In this document: positions 24,997 to 33,314 of the stretch, one piece after another | How positions within the stretch are numbered: the first letter of the stretch is position 1 | Layout of the letters: each line of letters begins with the position of its first letter | Source of the DNA: Paractinoplanes ovalisporus | GTDB lineage: Bacteria > Actinomycetota > Actinomycetes > Mycobacteriales > Micromonosporaceae | Length of the DNA: 64,000 bases | Assembly (NCBI RefSeq): GCF_016834655.1 | Contig: NZ_JAENHP010000022.1 | Location: forward strand, 121,724 to 185,723 | Direction: 5' to 3' | The notes under the pieces: model-generated | What the model saw: the letters and a program-made list of their open reading frames with translations, nothing else | What the model was told of the DNA's origin: nothing | The model's database searches: none | Program-made: the position numbers and the translations under genes

Positions 24997-25641
24997 GTGG
25001 CCCACACCTATCCGCCGCTGAACGTCGAGGTCCGCACGCCGCGCCTGACGCTCGCCGGCGCCACCGACGACCTGCTGGAACGTCTCGTGCCGCTGGTGCG
25101 GGCCGGGATCGCCGACACCGAGCCGTGGCCGTTCGACGACCCGATCTCGTTCTACGCCGACAGCCCCGAACGCGAATGGCGCTGGCTGCGCGGCATCTGG
25201 ACCGGCCGCGGCCGGGTGACCCCCGAGGCGTGGCGGCTGTATTTCGTGGTGCTGGCCGACGGCGAGCCGGTCGGCATGCAGGACCTGGTCGGCCGCCACT
25301 TCACCCGCTTCGGCACGGTGACCAGCTTCTCGTGGCTGGCCCCGGGCCGGCGCGGCCAGGGCCTGGGCAAGGAGATGCGGGCGGCGATCCTGCACCTGGC
25401 CTTTGCCGGCCTGGGGGCGCGCGAGGCCGGCAGCGACGCCTTCGTCGACAACGAGGCGTCCAACGGCATCTCGCGCCGGCTGGGCTACGAGCCGAACGGC
25501 CTCGACTGGGACACCCGCCGGGGCGAGCCGGCCCGCATCCAGCAGTGGCTGCTCACCCGCGAGGCGTGGGAGAAGGGCCGCCGCCACGACATCGAGCTGT
25601 CCGGCGTCGAGGCGTGCCGCCCCGTCCTGGGGCTGCCCTGA
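24997..25641 (+). CDS. GNAT family N-acetyltransferase
   Basis: A 214-residue acetyltransferase of the RimJ/RimL-like branch. It opens VRTPRLTLAGATDDLLERLV, the usual start, and the acetyl-CoA loop is FSWLAPGRRGQGLGKEMRAAIL (R/Q-x-x-G-x-G/A type). SNGISRRLGYEPNG follows as the late conserved strand. It probably N-acetylates a small amine or a protein N-terminus. GTG start; TACCGT (24985-24990) ends 6 nt before it, predicting a leaderless mRNA. It is divergent from the unknown 597-residue protein and ends 1 base from a convergent membrane-protein gene. The substrate is unknown. Confidence 0.87.
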   Translation: MAHTYPPLNVEVRTPRLTLAGATDDLLERLVPLVRAGIADTEPWPFDDPISFYADSPEREWRWLRGIWTGRGRVTPEAWRLYFVVLADGEPVGMQDLVGRHFTRFGTVTSFSWLAPGRRGQGLGKEMRAAILHLAFAGLGAREAGSDAFVDNEASNGISRRLGYEPNGLDWDTRRGEPARIQQWLLTREAWEKGRRHDIELSGVEACRPVLGLP

Positions 25642-25642
25642 C

Positions 25643-26185
25643 TCAGCGTCCTTTGCGGAGCAGTGCCCGCACCTCGCGTCCCAGGTCGAACGACGGGCCG
25701 CCGACCAGGTCCCAGGCCCGGTAGACGCCGATGACGAAGCAGGCCACCACCAGCATGGCGAGCGTGCTGACGAGGCCGCTCTCCTCGAGGTGGCCGCTCA
25801 GTCGCACGCCGACGGTTATCTGGTAGACGAAGACGACCGCCAGCCCGATCAGGAACACCGCCTCGTGGACGCGGCGTGACATGAGCACCCGCAGGCGGGC
25901 CAGCGAGAGCAGGGTCGCCAGCACGAACAGCAGCCCGGCGGCGGCGACCACGACGGCCGCCCAGGCCAGCCTTCCGCCCGGCACGAGCGCGAACAGCGAG
26001 ACCGTCAGCGCGTTCATGAACGACATCAGGGCGGCCCCGGCCCGTACCCGATGGATCGGGGCCGCCTCCTGGTCGTCGGCGAAGCGCGGCTCGGCCACGG
26101 TGAGAACGACGAACAGCAGCCCGATCAGAGCGCCCGCCACACCCGCGCTCGCCACGAAGAAGTCCGTCAGATCCTCCGGCGTCAC
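25643..26185 (-). CDS. Four-TM membrane protein controlled by a TetR regulator
   Basis: A 180-residue membrane protein with about four to five hydrophobic segments: residues 8-30 (FFVASAGVAGALIGLLFVVL), 50-72, 75-98, 108-128 and 138-160. No family with known function is recognised. The GTG start has AAGGAGG 5 nt upstream. It is divergent from a TetR gene, with two identical-arm operators between them, so it is most likely the repressor's target. As such it may act in efflux, ligand resistance or membrane adjustment, but this is inference. Confidence 0.8.
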   Translation of the reverse strand: MTPEDLTDFFVASAGVAGALIGLLFVVLTVAEPRFADDQEAAPIHRVRAGAALMSFMNALTVSLFALVPGGRLAWAAVVVAAAGLLFVLATLLSLARLRVLMSRRVHEAVFLIGLAVVFVYQITVGVRLSGHLEESGLVSTLAMLVVACFVIGVYRAWDLVGGPSFDLGREVRALLRKGR

Positions 26186-26194
26186 GAATCCTCC

Positions 26195-26231
26195 TTAACT
26201 AAGTTAAACAAGCGTTGCTTAACTTAGTTAA
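26195..26231. promoter_or_regulatory. Paired TetR operators in a divergent promoter
   Basis: TTAACTAAGTTAA (26195-26207) and TTAACTTAGTTAA (26219-26231) are each palindromic about one central base and are exact reverse complements of each other, 24 bp centre to centre. They fill the gap between the membrane-protein gene and the TetR gene. In a GC-rich genome two such AT-rich sites are very unlikely to be chance. Confidence 0.88.
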
Positions 26232-26258
26232 ATCGTCAAGGGGCGGTAGATTCGGGGC

Positions 26259-26900
26259 GTGGCCAAGGGCGTGACCCGCGACGGGGTGGTGGCGGCGGCG
26301 CTGGCGGTGCTCGACGAACACGGCATCGAGGCGGTGACCGTCCGGGCGGTGGCGGCCCAGCTGGGCGTCCGGGCGCCCGCGCTCTATTACCACGTCCGCA
26401 GCAAGCAGGACCTGCTCGACGAGATGGGCACCGAGATCAACCGCCGCGTCGTGAGGGCGCTGACCGGCCGCCCCGCCAGCGGGTCCTGGCACGACGACCT
26501 CATCGCGTACGCCCGTGCCCTGCGCGCCGAATACCTGGCCCACCGCGACGGCGCCCGCACGTTCAGCGGCACCCTGATCACCGACGTCGACGTCCTGCGG
26601 GCCCAGGAGCCGTGGCTCCGCCGCTGGACCGCCGCCGGCGTCCCGGTCGCCGACGCCGCCGACGCGACCGATCTGGTCACCGCGTTCGTGGTCGGCTACG
26701 TGATCGAGGAGCAGGAGAGGGCCCAGTCCGACCCGGCGCGCTACGCACCCGAGGAACGGGACCAGCGCGTGGGCGGCGACGCCCCCCTGGTCGCCCGGAC
26801 CGGCCACGCCCGTCAGACCGGAGAGGCCCGCTTCGAGCGACAGCTGGAGGTCCTCATCGCCGGCATAGCCGCCAAGCTGGGCCCGGGTCCCCGCCGCTGA
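26259..26900 (+). CDS. TetR family repressor with TetR_C-type ligand domain
   Basis: A 213-residue repressor. The N-terminal helix-turn-helix is VTRDGVVAAALAVLDEHGIE through LGVRAPALYYHVRSKQDLLDEM, typical of the tetracycline-repressor branch (ALYYHxxxKxxLL). The C-terminal ligand domain contains AYARALRAEYLAHRDGAR and ATDLVTAFVVGYVIEEQER. The GTG start follows -10-like TAGATT by 6 nt, so it is leaderless. It is divergent from the membrane protein, with paired operators between, implying autoregulation and control of that gene. Ligand unknown. Confidence 0.92.
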   Translation: MAKGVTRDGVVAAALAVLDEHGIEAVTVRAVAAQLGVRAPALYYHVRSKQDLLDEMGTEINRRVVRALTGRPASGSWHDDLIAYARALRAEYLAHRDGARTFSGTLITDVDVLRAQEPWLRRWTAAGVPVADAADATDLVTAFVVGYVIEEQERAQSDPARYAPEERDQRVGGDAPLVARTGHARQTGEARFERQLEVLIAGIAAKLGPGPRR

Positions 26901-27000
26901 CCGGCGCAGCACCCGGATTGTCGGTTCCGGCGGGTCGCTGCGTCGCGGCCGGTCTCCTCACGCCGGTCATCCTGCGATCTCCAGTGGGTGAAGGTGCAAG

Positions 27001-27546
27001 ATGGACGCCGTGGTGGATGCCAGTGTTTACGCGGCCTACGAACCGGAGCCGGCCGGGGAGCGTGGTCCGTCCGCGGCCTTCGCCGTCCGCGAGGCCGTTC
27101 CCGATGACATTCCGGGGTGCCTCGACCTGGTCGAGTCGGTGCTCAAGCTCGACCGGGAACCGTGGCGGAAGAAGCTGAGCGAGAGCACGATGCTGCACGT
27201 CGCCGAGGAGGCCGGGCGGATCGTCGGATATGCGCGGGCCACGTTCTGGACGCCGCCGGACGACGCGCCGGCGAACGCCGCGCCGTCCGGGTGGTATCTC
27301 ATGGGGCTGGTCGTCGCGCCCGAGCAGCGCCGCCGGGGTGTCGGGCGGGCGCTGACCCGGGTGCGGCTCGAGGCCATCGCGGAACGGGCGTCCGAGGTCT
27401 GGTACTTCGCGAGCGCCCGGAACCAGTCGTCGATCGACCTGCACACCCGCCTCGGGTTCGTCGAGGTCACCCGTGACTTCTGGTTCCCGGGCCTGACGTT
27501 CGAGGGCGGCGTGGGGGTGCTCGCCCGATGCACGTTTGAGGCGTGA
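27001..27546 (+). CDS. GNAT family N-acetyltransferase
   Basis: A 181-residue acetyltransferase. After a 25-residue variable start comes FAVREAVPDDIPGCLDLVE, then YLMGLVVAPEQRRRGVGRAL, which is the acetyl-CoA-binding motif A (R/Q-x-x-G-x-G), and SARNQSSIDLHTRLGFVEVT, motif B. It probably acetylates a small-molecule amine. The start ATG has GAAGG 6 nt before it. No operon partner is evident; it is convergent with nadE. The substrate is not indicated. Confidence 0.87.
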   Translation: MDAVVDASVYAAYEPEPAGERGPSAAFAVREAVPDDIPGCLDLVESVLKLDREPWRKKLSESTMLHVAEEAGRIVGYARATFWTPPDDAPANAAPSGWYLMGLVVAPEQRRRGVGRALTRVRLEAIAERASEVWYFASARNQSSIDLHTRLGFVEVTRDFWFPGLTFEGGVGVLARCTFEA

Positions 27547-27610
27547 CCACCGGGAACCTCCCGCTCGTGCGCCACGGCATCGAACCACGCCGAAGCTCGC
27601 CGGTGGTCGG

Positions 27611-29653
27611 TCAGGGTCGACGTGGCGTACGAAATTCTTCGAAGCGCTCCAGATCTCGCAGCCAGGCGTTCGCGTTGCCGTCGGACGGGGCGCGCCAGTC
27701 GCCGCGCGGGGAGAGTGAGCCGCCGGCCGAGACCTTGGGGCCGTTGGGCATCGCGGAGCGTTTGAACTGGGCGAACGCGAAGAAGCGGCGGCAGAACGTC
27801 TCGAGCCAGTGCCGGATGTCGGTCAGGTCGTACTCGACGCGCTTGGGGTCGGGGAAGTTCGGCGGCCAGGCGCCGGTGGCCGCGTCGCGCCAGGCGTGCC
27901 AGGCCATGAAGCCGATCTTGGACGGGCGCATGCCGTAGCGCAGGATGTGGAACAGGGCGAAATCGTGCAGCGCGTACGGCCCGATGGTGCTCTCGGTCGA
28001 CTGAAGCTCGGCGCCGGGGACCAGTTCGGGGCTGATCTCGGTGTTGAGAACGTCGGTGAGCACGTCTCCCACCTCGGCGTCGAAGATCTTCTCGGAGACC
28101 ACCCAGCGGATCAGGTGCTGCATGAGCGTCTTGGGGACGCCGCCGTTGACGTTGTAGTGGCTCATCTGATCGCCGACGCCGTACGTGCACCAGCCCAGCG
28201 CCAGCTCGGACAGGTCACCGGTGCCGAGCACGATGCCGCCGCGCTGGTTGGCCAGCCGGAACAGGTAGTCGGTGCGCAGGCCGGCCTGCACGTTCTCGAA
28301 CGTGACGTCGTAGACCGGCTCGCCCGACGCGAACGGGTGCCCCATCTCGGACAGCATCAGCTTGGCGGTCGAGGTGATGTCGAGCTCGGCCGCGGTCACG
28401 CCGAGCGACTGCATCAGCCGGTGGGCGTTGCTCTTGGTGTTCGCGCTGGTGGCGAAGCCCGGCATGGTGAAACCGAGGATGTCGCTGCGCGGGCGGCCGG
28501 CCCGGTCCATGGCGCGGGCGGCCACGATCAGGGCGTGGGTCGAGTCGAGGCCGCCCGAGACCCCGATGACGACCTTCGGGTTGCCGATCGAGGCGAGACG
28601 CTGCTGCAGACCGGCGACCTGGATGTTGTACGCCTCGTAGCAGTCCAAGGCGAGCCGGTCGACGTCGGCCGGGACGAACGGGAAGCGCTCGATCCTCCGC
28701 TTCAACCCGAGGTCGCCGGTGGGGGCGTCGAGCCGGAACCGTACGTGCCGGAACTCGCTTGTGCGGCCCGCGTGGGTGCGCCGGTTGTCGTCGAACGAGC
28801 CCATCCGCAGCCGCTCCTGGCGCAGCAGGTCGAGGTCGACGTCGGCCACCGCCATCCGGTCGTCGAGCGGGAACCGGTCGGTCTCGGCCAGCAGCGACCC
28901 GTTCTCATAGATCATGGTCTGCCCGTCCCAGGACAGGTCGGTGGTCGACTCGCCCAGACCGGCGGCGGCATAGACGTACGCGGCCAGGCAGCGCGACGAC
29001 GCCGACTTGCACAGCAGCCGCCGGTCTTCGGCGCGACCCACCGTGATCGGGCTGCCCGACAGGTTCACCAGCACGGTCGCCCCCGCGAGGGCGGCCTCGG
29101 CGCTGGGCGGGATCGGCACCCACATGTCTTCGCAGACCTCGGCGTGCACCACCAGCCCCGGCACGTCTTCGGCGGTGAACAGCAGATCGGTGCCGAACGG
29201 GATGTCACCGTCGTAGAAGCCGCCACGCTCGTCGTCGCCCGCCGCGATCTGCCGCTTCTCGTAGAACTCACGGTAGTTCGGCAGATAGGACTTGGGTGCG
29301 ATCCCCAGGATCCGCCCACGGTGCACGACGACGGCACAGTTGTAGATCCGGTTGCGGTGCAGCAACGGCGCCCCCACGATCAGCACCGGCACCAGGTCGG
29401 CCGACCCCTCGACGACGGTTCGCAGCCCTGTCAGCACGTCGTCGAGCATCACGTCCTGCATGAGCAGGTCTTCGATCGAATAGCCGCACAGCCCGAGCTC
29501 GGGAAAGAGCGCGACGGCCACACCTTCCTCGTCACAGCGGCGGGCCTGCCGCAGAATGGCCTCGGCGTTGGCGGCGGGGTCCCCGACAACGGCGTGGTTG
29601 GTGCACGCGGCCACGCGCGCGAACCCGTGCTGATAGATCGACCGGAAGTTCAC
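27611..29653 (-). CDS. nadE: Glutamine-hydrolysing NAD+ synthase
   Basis: A 680-residue enzyme that amidates nicotinic acid adenine dinucleotide to NAD+ with glutamine and ATP. The N-terminal nitrilase-type glutaminase carries its Glu in VALFPELGLCGYSIED, its Lys in GIAPKSYLPNYREFYE and its Cys in VHAEVCEDMWVPIPPS. The C-terminal synthetase has the ATP pyrophosphatase loop VIGVSGGLDSTHALIVAARA and later DLSELALGWCTYGVGDQMSHY. Length matches the long, ammonia-channelling form of actinobacteria such as Mycobacterium. A GTG start is used. Single gene. Confidence 0.96.
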   Translation of the reverse strand: MNFRSIYQHGFARVAACTNHAVVGDPAANAEAILRQARRCDEEGVAVALFPELGLCGYSIEDLLMQDVMLDDVLTGLRTVVEGSADLVPVLIVGAPLLHRNRIYNCAVVVHRGRILGIAPKSYLPNYREFYEKRQIAAGDDERGGFYDGDIPFGTDLLFTAEDVPGLVVHAEVCEDMWVPIPPSAEAALAGATVLVNLSGSPITVGRAEDRRLLCKSASSRCLAAYVYAAAGLGESTTDLSWDGQTMIYENGSLLAETDRFPLDDRMAVADVDLDLLRQERLRMGSFDDNRRTHAGRTSEFRHVRFRLDAPTGDLGLKRRIERFPFVPADVDRLALDCYEAYNIQVAGLQQRLASIGNPKVVIGVSGGLDSTHALIVAARAMDRAGRPRSDILGFTMPGFATSANTKSNAHRLMQSLGVTAAELDITSTAKLMLSEMGHPFASGEPVYDVTFENVQAGLRTDYLFRLANQRGGIVLGTGDLSELALGWCTYGVGDQMSHYNVNGGVPKTLMQHLIRWVVSEKIFDAEVGDVLTDVLNTEISPELVPGAELQSTESTIGPYALHDFALFHILRYGMRPSKIGFMAWHAWRDAATGAWPPNFPDPKRVEYDLTDIRHWLETFCRRFFAFAQFKRSAMPNGPKVSAGGSLSPRGDWRAPSDGNANAWLRDLERFEEFRTPRRP

Positions 29654-30198
29654 GTCCCCATCATTGCCAAACGCGCCGGGTGTGTCCTATCAACCCCCGG
29701 CTTTCGTACGCAACGTCTCCTCCGCCAACCGCAACCGGGGCCGAACCAGTGTGCCTGCGATCCGATCGGTGCTCACGGCCGTAGCGCACGACCGGGATGT
29801 TCCCGGTGGCCGGGCTCGGCACCGCACCCACGGTCTCCCACGCCCGAAAATCAGGACGTCCACCGCCCGCCCCTCGCGGCGGCACCCCGGCCGTTCGCGC
29901 GAAAGATCGATTTTGCGGGCTGTGGAACTATCGGCCAACAGCGATGCCGGGAAGCCTCGAGGATCCGCATGCCAAGTGTTTTCGCATCGGCGCGGACCCG
30001 TGATCTGTACGTCGGAGTGCGCACGAACCTCGTGTGTCCCATCGGTTCCATCGTTCCCGCGGCGCTCGCGGAAGAGCTCAGGTCACTGAAGCCGGCCGAG
30101 GCGGAGCGGAGGCGTGGCTGCGTGGTCATCCGCCAGTTCTCGCTTCTGCGGGCGCAGCTGAAGGCAGATCTTCAGCCTGAAGGCCGGGCGAACCGCCT
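29654..30198. other. 545-bp gap with no convincing gene
   Basis: This region between nadE and a lipoprotein gene has several open frames on both strands, none with a recognisable domain. One plus-strand candidate begins at ATG 29969 after GAGG, but its frame runs 300 bases into the antisense of the lipoprotein gene, so I do not call it. Local GC is lower in places (around 29890-30060). It probably holds regulatory sequence or a decayed gene. Confidence 0.5.
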
Positions 30199-30732
30199 CT
30201 ATGACAGGGCCTTCAGCACGTCGGTCATGACGGTGGTGAGCTTGGATGAGTCGGCCGCGGTGCCGGGGTTCATGATGACGACGACGTACGCGTTGCCCGC
30301 GTGGGTCGCCAAGGTATACTCCGGCTCGTCGGACCAGGCGAAGCCGCCGCTGTCGCCGACGGCCGGCACGGTCACGAAACCGGCGCCGGACTCCGATGTT
30401 GTGCTCTGTTCGGCATCGGCCAGGGCCGTGGCCTGGGCCGGTCCTTTTTCGCCCTGGAACGCCCGCACGTGGACCGCGATGTCGGGCGGCCCCGGGTACT
30501 GGCAGACGACGTAGTCGATCCGTGCGCCCGGCACGATCCGCTCCAGCACCTCCTGCTCGTCCCGGTTGATCTGGATCACCTGGCGTTCGCCGGCCGCCGG
30601 GACCGCGGACAACTTCGGGCAGCCGGCCGACAGGACCGGCGATGCCGGGGCCGGCTTCTCGTCCGGAGTGCAGCCCGCAACCGCCATCACCAGGGCCGCC
30701 GCGGCCGCGACCCGTTGCCATGTCCTGTTCAT
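30199..30732 (-). CDS. Secreted lipoprotein (DUF3558-like)
   Basis: A 177-residue protein. The signal peptide ends in lipobox AVAGC (Cys about residue 21). The mature part has two Cys (SAGCPKLSAV and YVVCQYPG) and a globular beta/alpha pattern ending VVIMNPGTAADSSKLTTV. Size, two-Cys spacing and the ending resemble the DUF3558 family of actinobacterial lipoproteins, which has no settled function. A -10-like TATCGT (complement of 30742-30747) lies 9 nt before the ATG. Transcribed alone. Confidence 0.75.
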   Translation of the reverse strand: MNRTWQRVAAAAALVMAVAGCTPDEKPAPASPVLSAGCPKLSAVPAAGERQVIQINRDEQEVLERIVPGARIDYVVCQYPGPPDIAVHVRAFQGEKGPAQATALADAEQSTTSESGAGFVTVPAVGDSGGFAWSDEPEYTLATHAGNAYVVVIMNPGTAADSSKLTTVMTDVLKALS

Positions 30733-30765
30733 CGAGGCCGAACGATAGCGGGCCTCGGCCCCGCG

Positions 30766-31626
30766 TCAGCGGACGGGTCGGTAGTGCTTGCGCAGGTCGG
30801 CGGTCGTCATGCGGTCGAGCAACCGGTCGGGCAGGAAACGGGACACTCCGATGAGGAACGCCGCCGTGGTGCCGATCGTGTAGCGGGTACGTGGCCTGCG
30901 TACGGTGGCCGCCTTCGCGATCGTGCGGGCCGCCTCCTCCGCGGTGTTGCCGGCCTCGGTGAAGGCGGCGACGTGCGACGGCAAGGCCTGCACCAGGTCG
31001 CCGTAGCGCTCGTTCTGCTCGGGGGACATCCGGGCGCCGAGGTCGCTCAGGCGGGCGGTCCCGTGGCCGGCCATCGCGGTCTTGACGCCGCCGGGCTCGA
31101 CCACCACCACCGGCACGCCGTGCGGGGCCAGCTCGTTGCGGAGGGCGTCGCTCATCGCTTCCATGGCGAACTTGCTGCTGGCGTACGGGCCGTAGCCGGC
31201 CATGGAGAGCCGGCCGTTCAGCGACGTGATGTTGACGATGCGGCCCCGCCCGCGCACCAGCGCCGGCAGCAGGGCCTGGATGACGGCGACGTGGCCGAAG
31301 AGGTTCACCTCGAAGATGCGCCGCCACTCGTCCAGCGGCGTCACCTCGATCGGGCCGGCGCCGGGGATCCCCGCGTTGTTGATGAGCGCCCGCAGTGGAC
31401 GCGGGTCCTGCTCGACGCGGGCGGTCAGGGCGGCGATGTGGCCGGGGTCGGTGATGTCGAGGATCACCGGTTCGACCCCGGCGTCGAGCAGGGACTGGCC
31501 GTCGCGTTCGCGGCGCACCCCGGCCAGCACGTGGTAGCCGCGGCGGGCCAGCTCGCGGGCGGTGGCCGCGCCCATTCCGGTCGACGCGCCGGTCACGATG
31601 GCGAGGCTTTCAGATGACGTTGTCAC
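30766..31626 (-). CDS. Short-chain dehydrogenase/reductase (SDR)
   Basis: A 286-residue oxidoreductase. The cofactor site is AIVTGASTGMGAATARELA (TGxxxGxG), with NNAG in LINNAGIPGAG, the catalytic Ser in VNITSLNGRLSM and Tyr-Lys in YGPYASSKFAMEAM. It is a classical SDR that probably uses NADP(H), since Arg residues follow beta-2 (GVRRERDG). GTG 31626 is chosen because a TTGACA-N17-CACACT promoter ends 7 nt before it; the longer frame upstream overlaps that promoter. It is divergent from a TetR regulator, with two copies of one operator around its promoter, so it is probably the repressor's target. Confidence 0.9.
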   Translation of the reverse strand: MTTSSESLAIVTGASTGMGAATARELARRGYHVLAGVRRERDGQSLLDAGVEPVILDITDPGHIAALTARVEQDPRPLRALINNAGIPGAGPIEVTPLDEWRRIFEVNLFGHVAVIQALLPALVRGRGRIVNITSLNGRLSMAGYGPYASSKFAMEAMSDALRNELAPHGVPVVVVEPGGVKTAMAGHGTARLSDLGARMSPEQNERYGDLVQALPSHVAAFTEAGNTAEEAARTIAKAATVRRPRTRYTIGTTAAFLIGVSRFLPDRLLDRMTTADLRKHYRPVR

Positions 31627-31664
31627 CTGAACGAGTGTGCGGCATTGAGATGACGTTGTCAACT
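31613..31664. promoter_or_regulatory. Duplicated TetR operator and leaderless promoter of the SDR gene
   Basis: AGATGACGTTGTCA occurs twice, at 31613-31626 and 31648-31661, 35 bp apart, each within a longer dyad (CAG-A-TGAC-GTT-GTCA-C-CTG for the first). On the minus strand the -35 is TTGACA (31657-31662), the spacer is 17 bp, the -10 is CACACT (31634-31639) and the GTG is 7 nt further. One operator covers the -35 and the other covers the start codon, ideal for blocking initiation. Confidence 0.85.
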
Positions 31665-31693
31665 GAATGGTGGCCGCGGATAGGATCACCGGC

Positions 31694-32329
31694 ATGACCA
31701 GCCGCGCCGAATCGGCCGCCGCCACCAGGCGGGCCCTGCTCGACGCGGCCGCGGAGCTGCTCGATCTCGGCGGGCCCGAGGCGGTGACGCTGCGCGAGGT
31801 GGGCGCGCGGGCCGGCGTGACGCGGGGAGCGCCCTACCGGCACTTTCCCGACAAGGAGAGCCTGCTGATCGCGATCGGGTCGCAGGCCTGGGAGGCCCTG
31901 GGCCGCCAGATGCAGGAACTCCGCGCCGATCCGCACATGTCACCGGCCGGCAAGCTGCGGGCCGGGCTGATCGCGATGATCGAGATCGGCCGCTCCCGGC
32001 CGCACCTCTACAAGCTGATGTTCAGCAACCCGCCCGGCGATCCGGCCGCCCTGGCCCGGGCCGCGCAGCACAGCCAGACCGAGTTCCTGGCCGTCGTGGC
32101 CGACCTGGTCGGCGAAGGCGAGGCCCGCCGCTACGGCGCGCTGCTGGTCGCCAGCGCGAACGGCATCGCCGGGCTGGAGGCCAGCGGTCAGCTCGCCGAC
32201 CCCAAGTGGGGCACCACCGCCGAGGATCTGGCCGCCACGCTGGTCGATCTGGTCGCTAGGCCGGGAGGTCGAGTCCCAGACCCAGCCAGCGGGCCAGGTC
32301 ACGGATCTCGGCCAGCACCGCGGCCATGA
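31694..32329 (+). CDS. TetR family regulator (WHG-type C-terminal domain)
   Basis: A 211-residue regulator. The N-terminal helix-turn-helix runs SRAESAAATRRALLDAAAELL to GVTRGAPYRHFPDKESLL. The C-terminal half (KLRAGLIAMIEIGRSRPHLYKLMFSNPPG) fits the WHG-type ligand domain. TAGGAT (31681-31686) ends 7 nt before ATG 31694, so it is leaderless. An ATG at 31667 is in frame but precedes the -10 box. The last 25 residues are Pro/Gly/Arg-rich and lie antisense to the 3' end of the next gene, with 74 bp of convergent overlap. It probably represses itself and the divergent SDR. Confidence 0.9.
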   Translation: MTSRAESAAATRRALLDAAAELLDLGGPEAVTLREVGARAGVTRGAPYRHFPDKESLLIAIGSQAWEALGRQMQELRADPHMSPAGKLRAGLIAMIEIGRSRPHLYKLMFSNPPGDPAALARAAQHSQTEFLAVVADLVGEGEARRYGALLVASANGIAGLEASGQLADPKWGTTAEDLAATLVDLVARPGGRVPDPASGPGHGSRPAPRP

Positions 32330-33314
32330 CCTTCTGCGGGAACGGGGAGTCTTCGTGGACGGCGTCGACGCGCAGGACGCCCTGCTTGCGGTCGGCGGTG
32401 GCGTCCAGCTTTCCGATCAGGCGGTCGTGGTGCAGGATCGGCATCGCCCAGTAGCCCCAGCGGCGGGCGGCGGCCGGCTTGTACATCTCGAGGTTGTAGT
32501 CGAACTCGAACAGCTCGACCATCCGCTTGCGGTCGAAGATCAGGCGGTCCAAGGGGGAGACCAGCGCGGTGCGACCCTCGAACGGGCCGGACAGGAAGGC
32601 CGGATCGACCCGCCACACGCCGCGGGTGCCCTCGATGCGCGCCGGCTCGCCCGCGTCGATGCGGCGGGCGATGCCCAGGGAGCGGAGCAGCCGCGCCGAG
32701 CGCAGGGAAAGAGCCTCATCAGCCGGCACGGTCTCGCTCGGGTAGACGCGGTGGGCCAGATCCCACATGCGTTCACGGCCGTCGCGGTCGGCCACGGCGA
32801 TCTCGCCCCGCACCATCAGGCACTCCAGCATCATGCCGACGTTGCGGTTGTTGTTCCATCCGGAGGAACCCCACGGCACCTGGGCCGTGTCGGGGATGAC
32901 GGAGTGGGGCACCGGGCCGTCGCGGTCCAGCAACTCGAGCACGTCGCGCCGGAAACCGTCGTTGGCGAGCACCCAGTGCTGGGCGCCCTCGTGCGCGAAC
33001 GGGGAGTCGGGCACGGTCAGCGCGGCCATCTCGGCCTTGAAGAGCGGGATGTCGGCCATCGGGCGGATCATGCCGCGAAGGTCCACGTAGGTGCGGTCGG
33101 CCAGGCCCGCGGCCAGTTCGGCGGGCCGGTAGGACGAACCCAGCCGGCTCCACAGGGCCAGATCGGCGTGCGGCGCCACGGCCGCGGTCTGGTCGAACTG
33201 GAGGAACGTGAGCCGGTCGATGGTCTCCTCCACCGACGACGGCCGCGGAAGAGCGAGCAATTGCGCCCGTACGGCGATCCGGCGGGCTTCGGCGCGGGTC
33301 AGTGAGACGGTCAC
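32256..33314 (-). CDS. Winged-helix DNA-binding protein (HTH_42 / YcaQ-AlkZ-like)
   Basis: A 352-residue protein of the HTH_42 family, which includes interstrand-crosslink glycosylases. It opens LTRAEARRIAVRAQLLALPRP, followed by LTFLQFDQTAAVAPHADLALWSR, where the QxD pattern (here Q-F-D-Q) lies in the region that carries the catalytic residues of AlkZ. LVSPLDRLIFDRKRMVELFEFDY and KPAAARRWGYWAMPILHHDRLIGK match the second half of the family. The GTG start overlaps the stop of the upstream PPOX gene (GTGA). Role: probable DNA repair; non-enzymatic members also exist. Its 3' end overlaps the TetR gene. Confidence 0.85.
   Translation of the reverse strand: MTVSLTRAEARRIAVRAQLLALPRPSSVEETIDRLTFLQFDQTAAVAPHADLALWSRLGSSYRPAELAAGLADRTYVDLRGMIRPMADIPLFKAEMAALTVPDSPFAHEGAQHWVLANDGFRRDVLELLDRDGPVPHSVIPDTAQVPWGSSGWNNNRNVGMMLECLMVRGEIAVADRDGRERMWDLAHRVYPSETVPADEALSLRSARLLRSLGIARRIDAGEPARIEGTRGVWRVDPAFLSGPFEGRTALVSPLDRLIFDRKRMVELFEFDYNLEMYKPAAARRWGYWAMPILHHDRLIGKLDATADRKQGVLRVDAVHEDSPFPQKVMAAVLAEIRDLARWLGLGLDLPA

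Noticed and set aside
29969..30514. Plus-strand gene in the nadE-lipoprotein gap
   Set aside because: Frame runs antisense through much of the lipoprotein gene and shows no domain.
31667..31694. ATG at 31667 as the TetR start
   Set aside because: It precedes the -10-like TAGGAT and has no RBS; homology starts after 31694.
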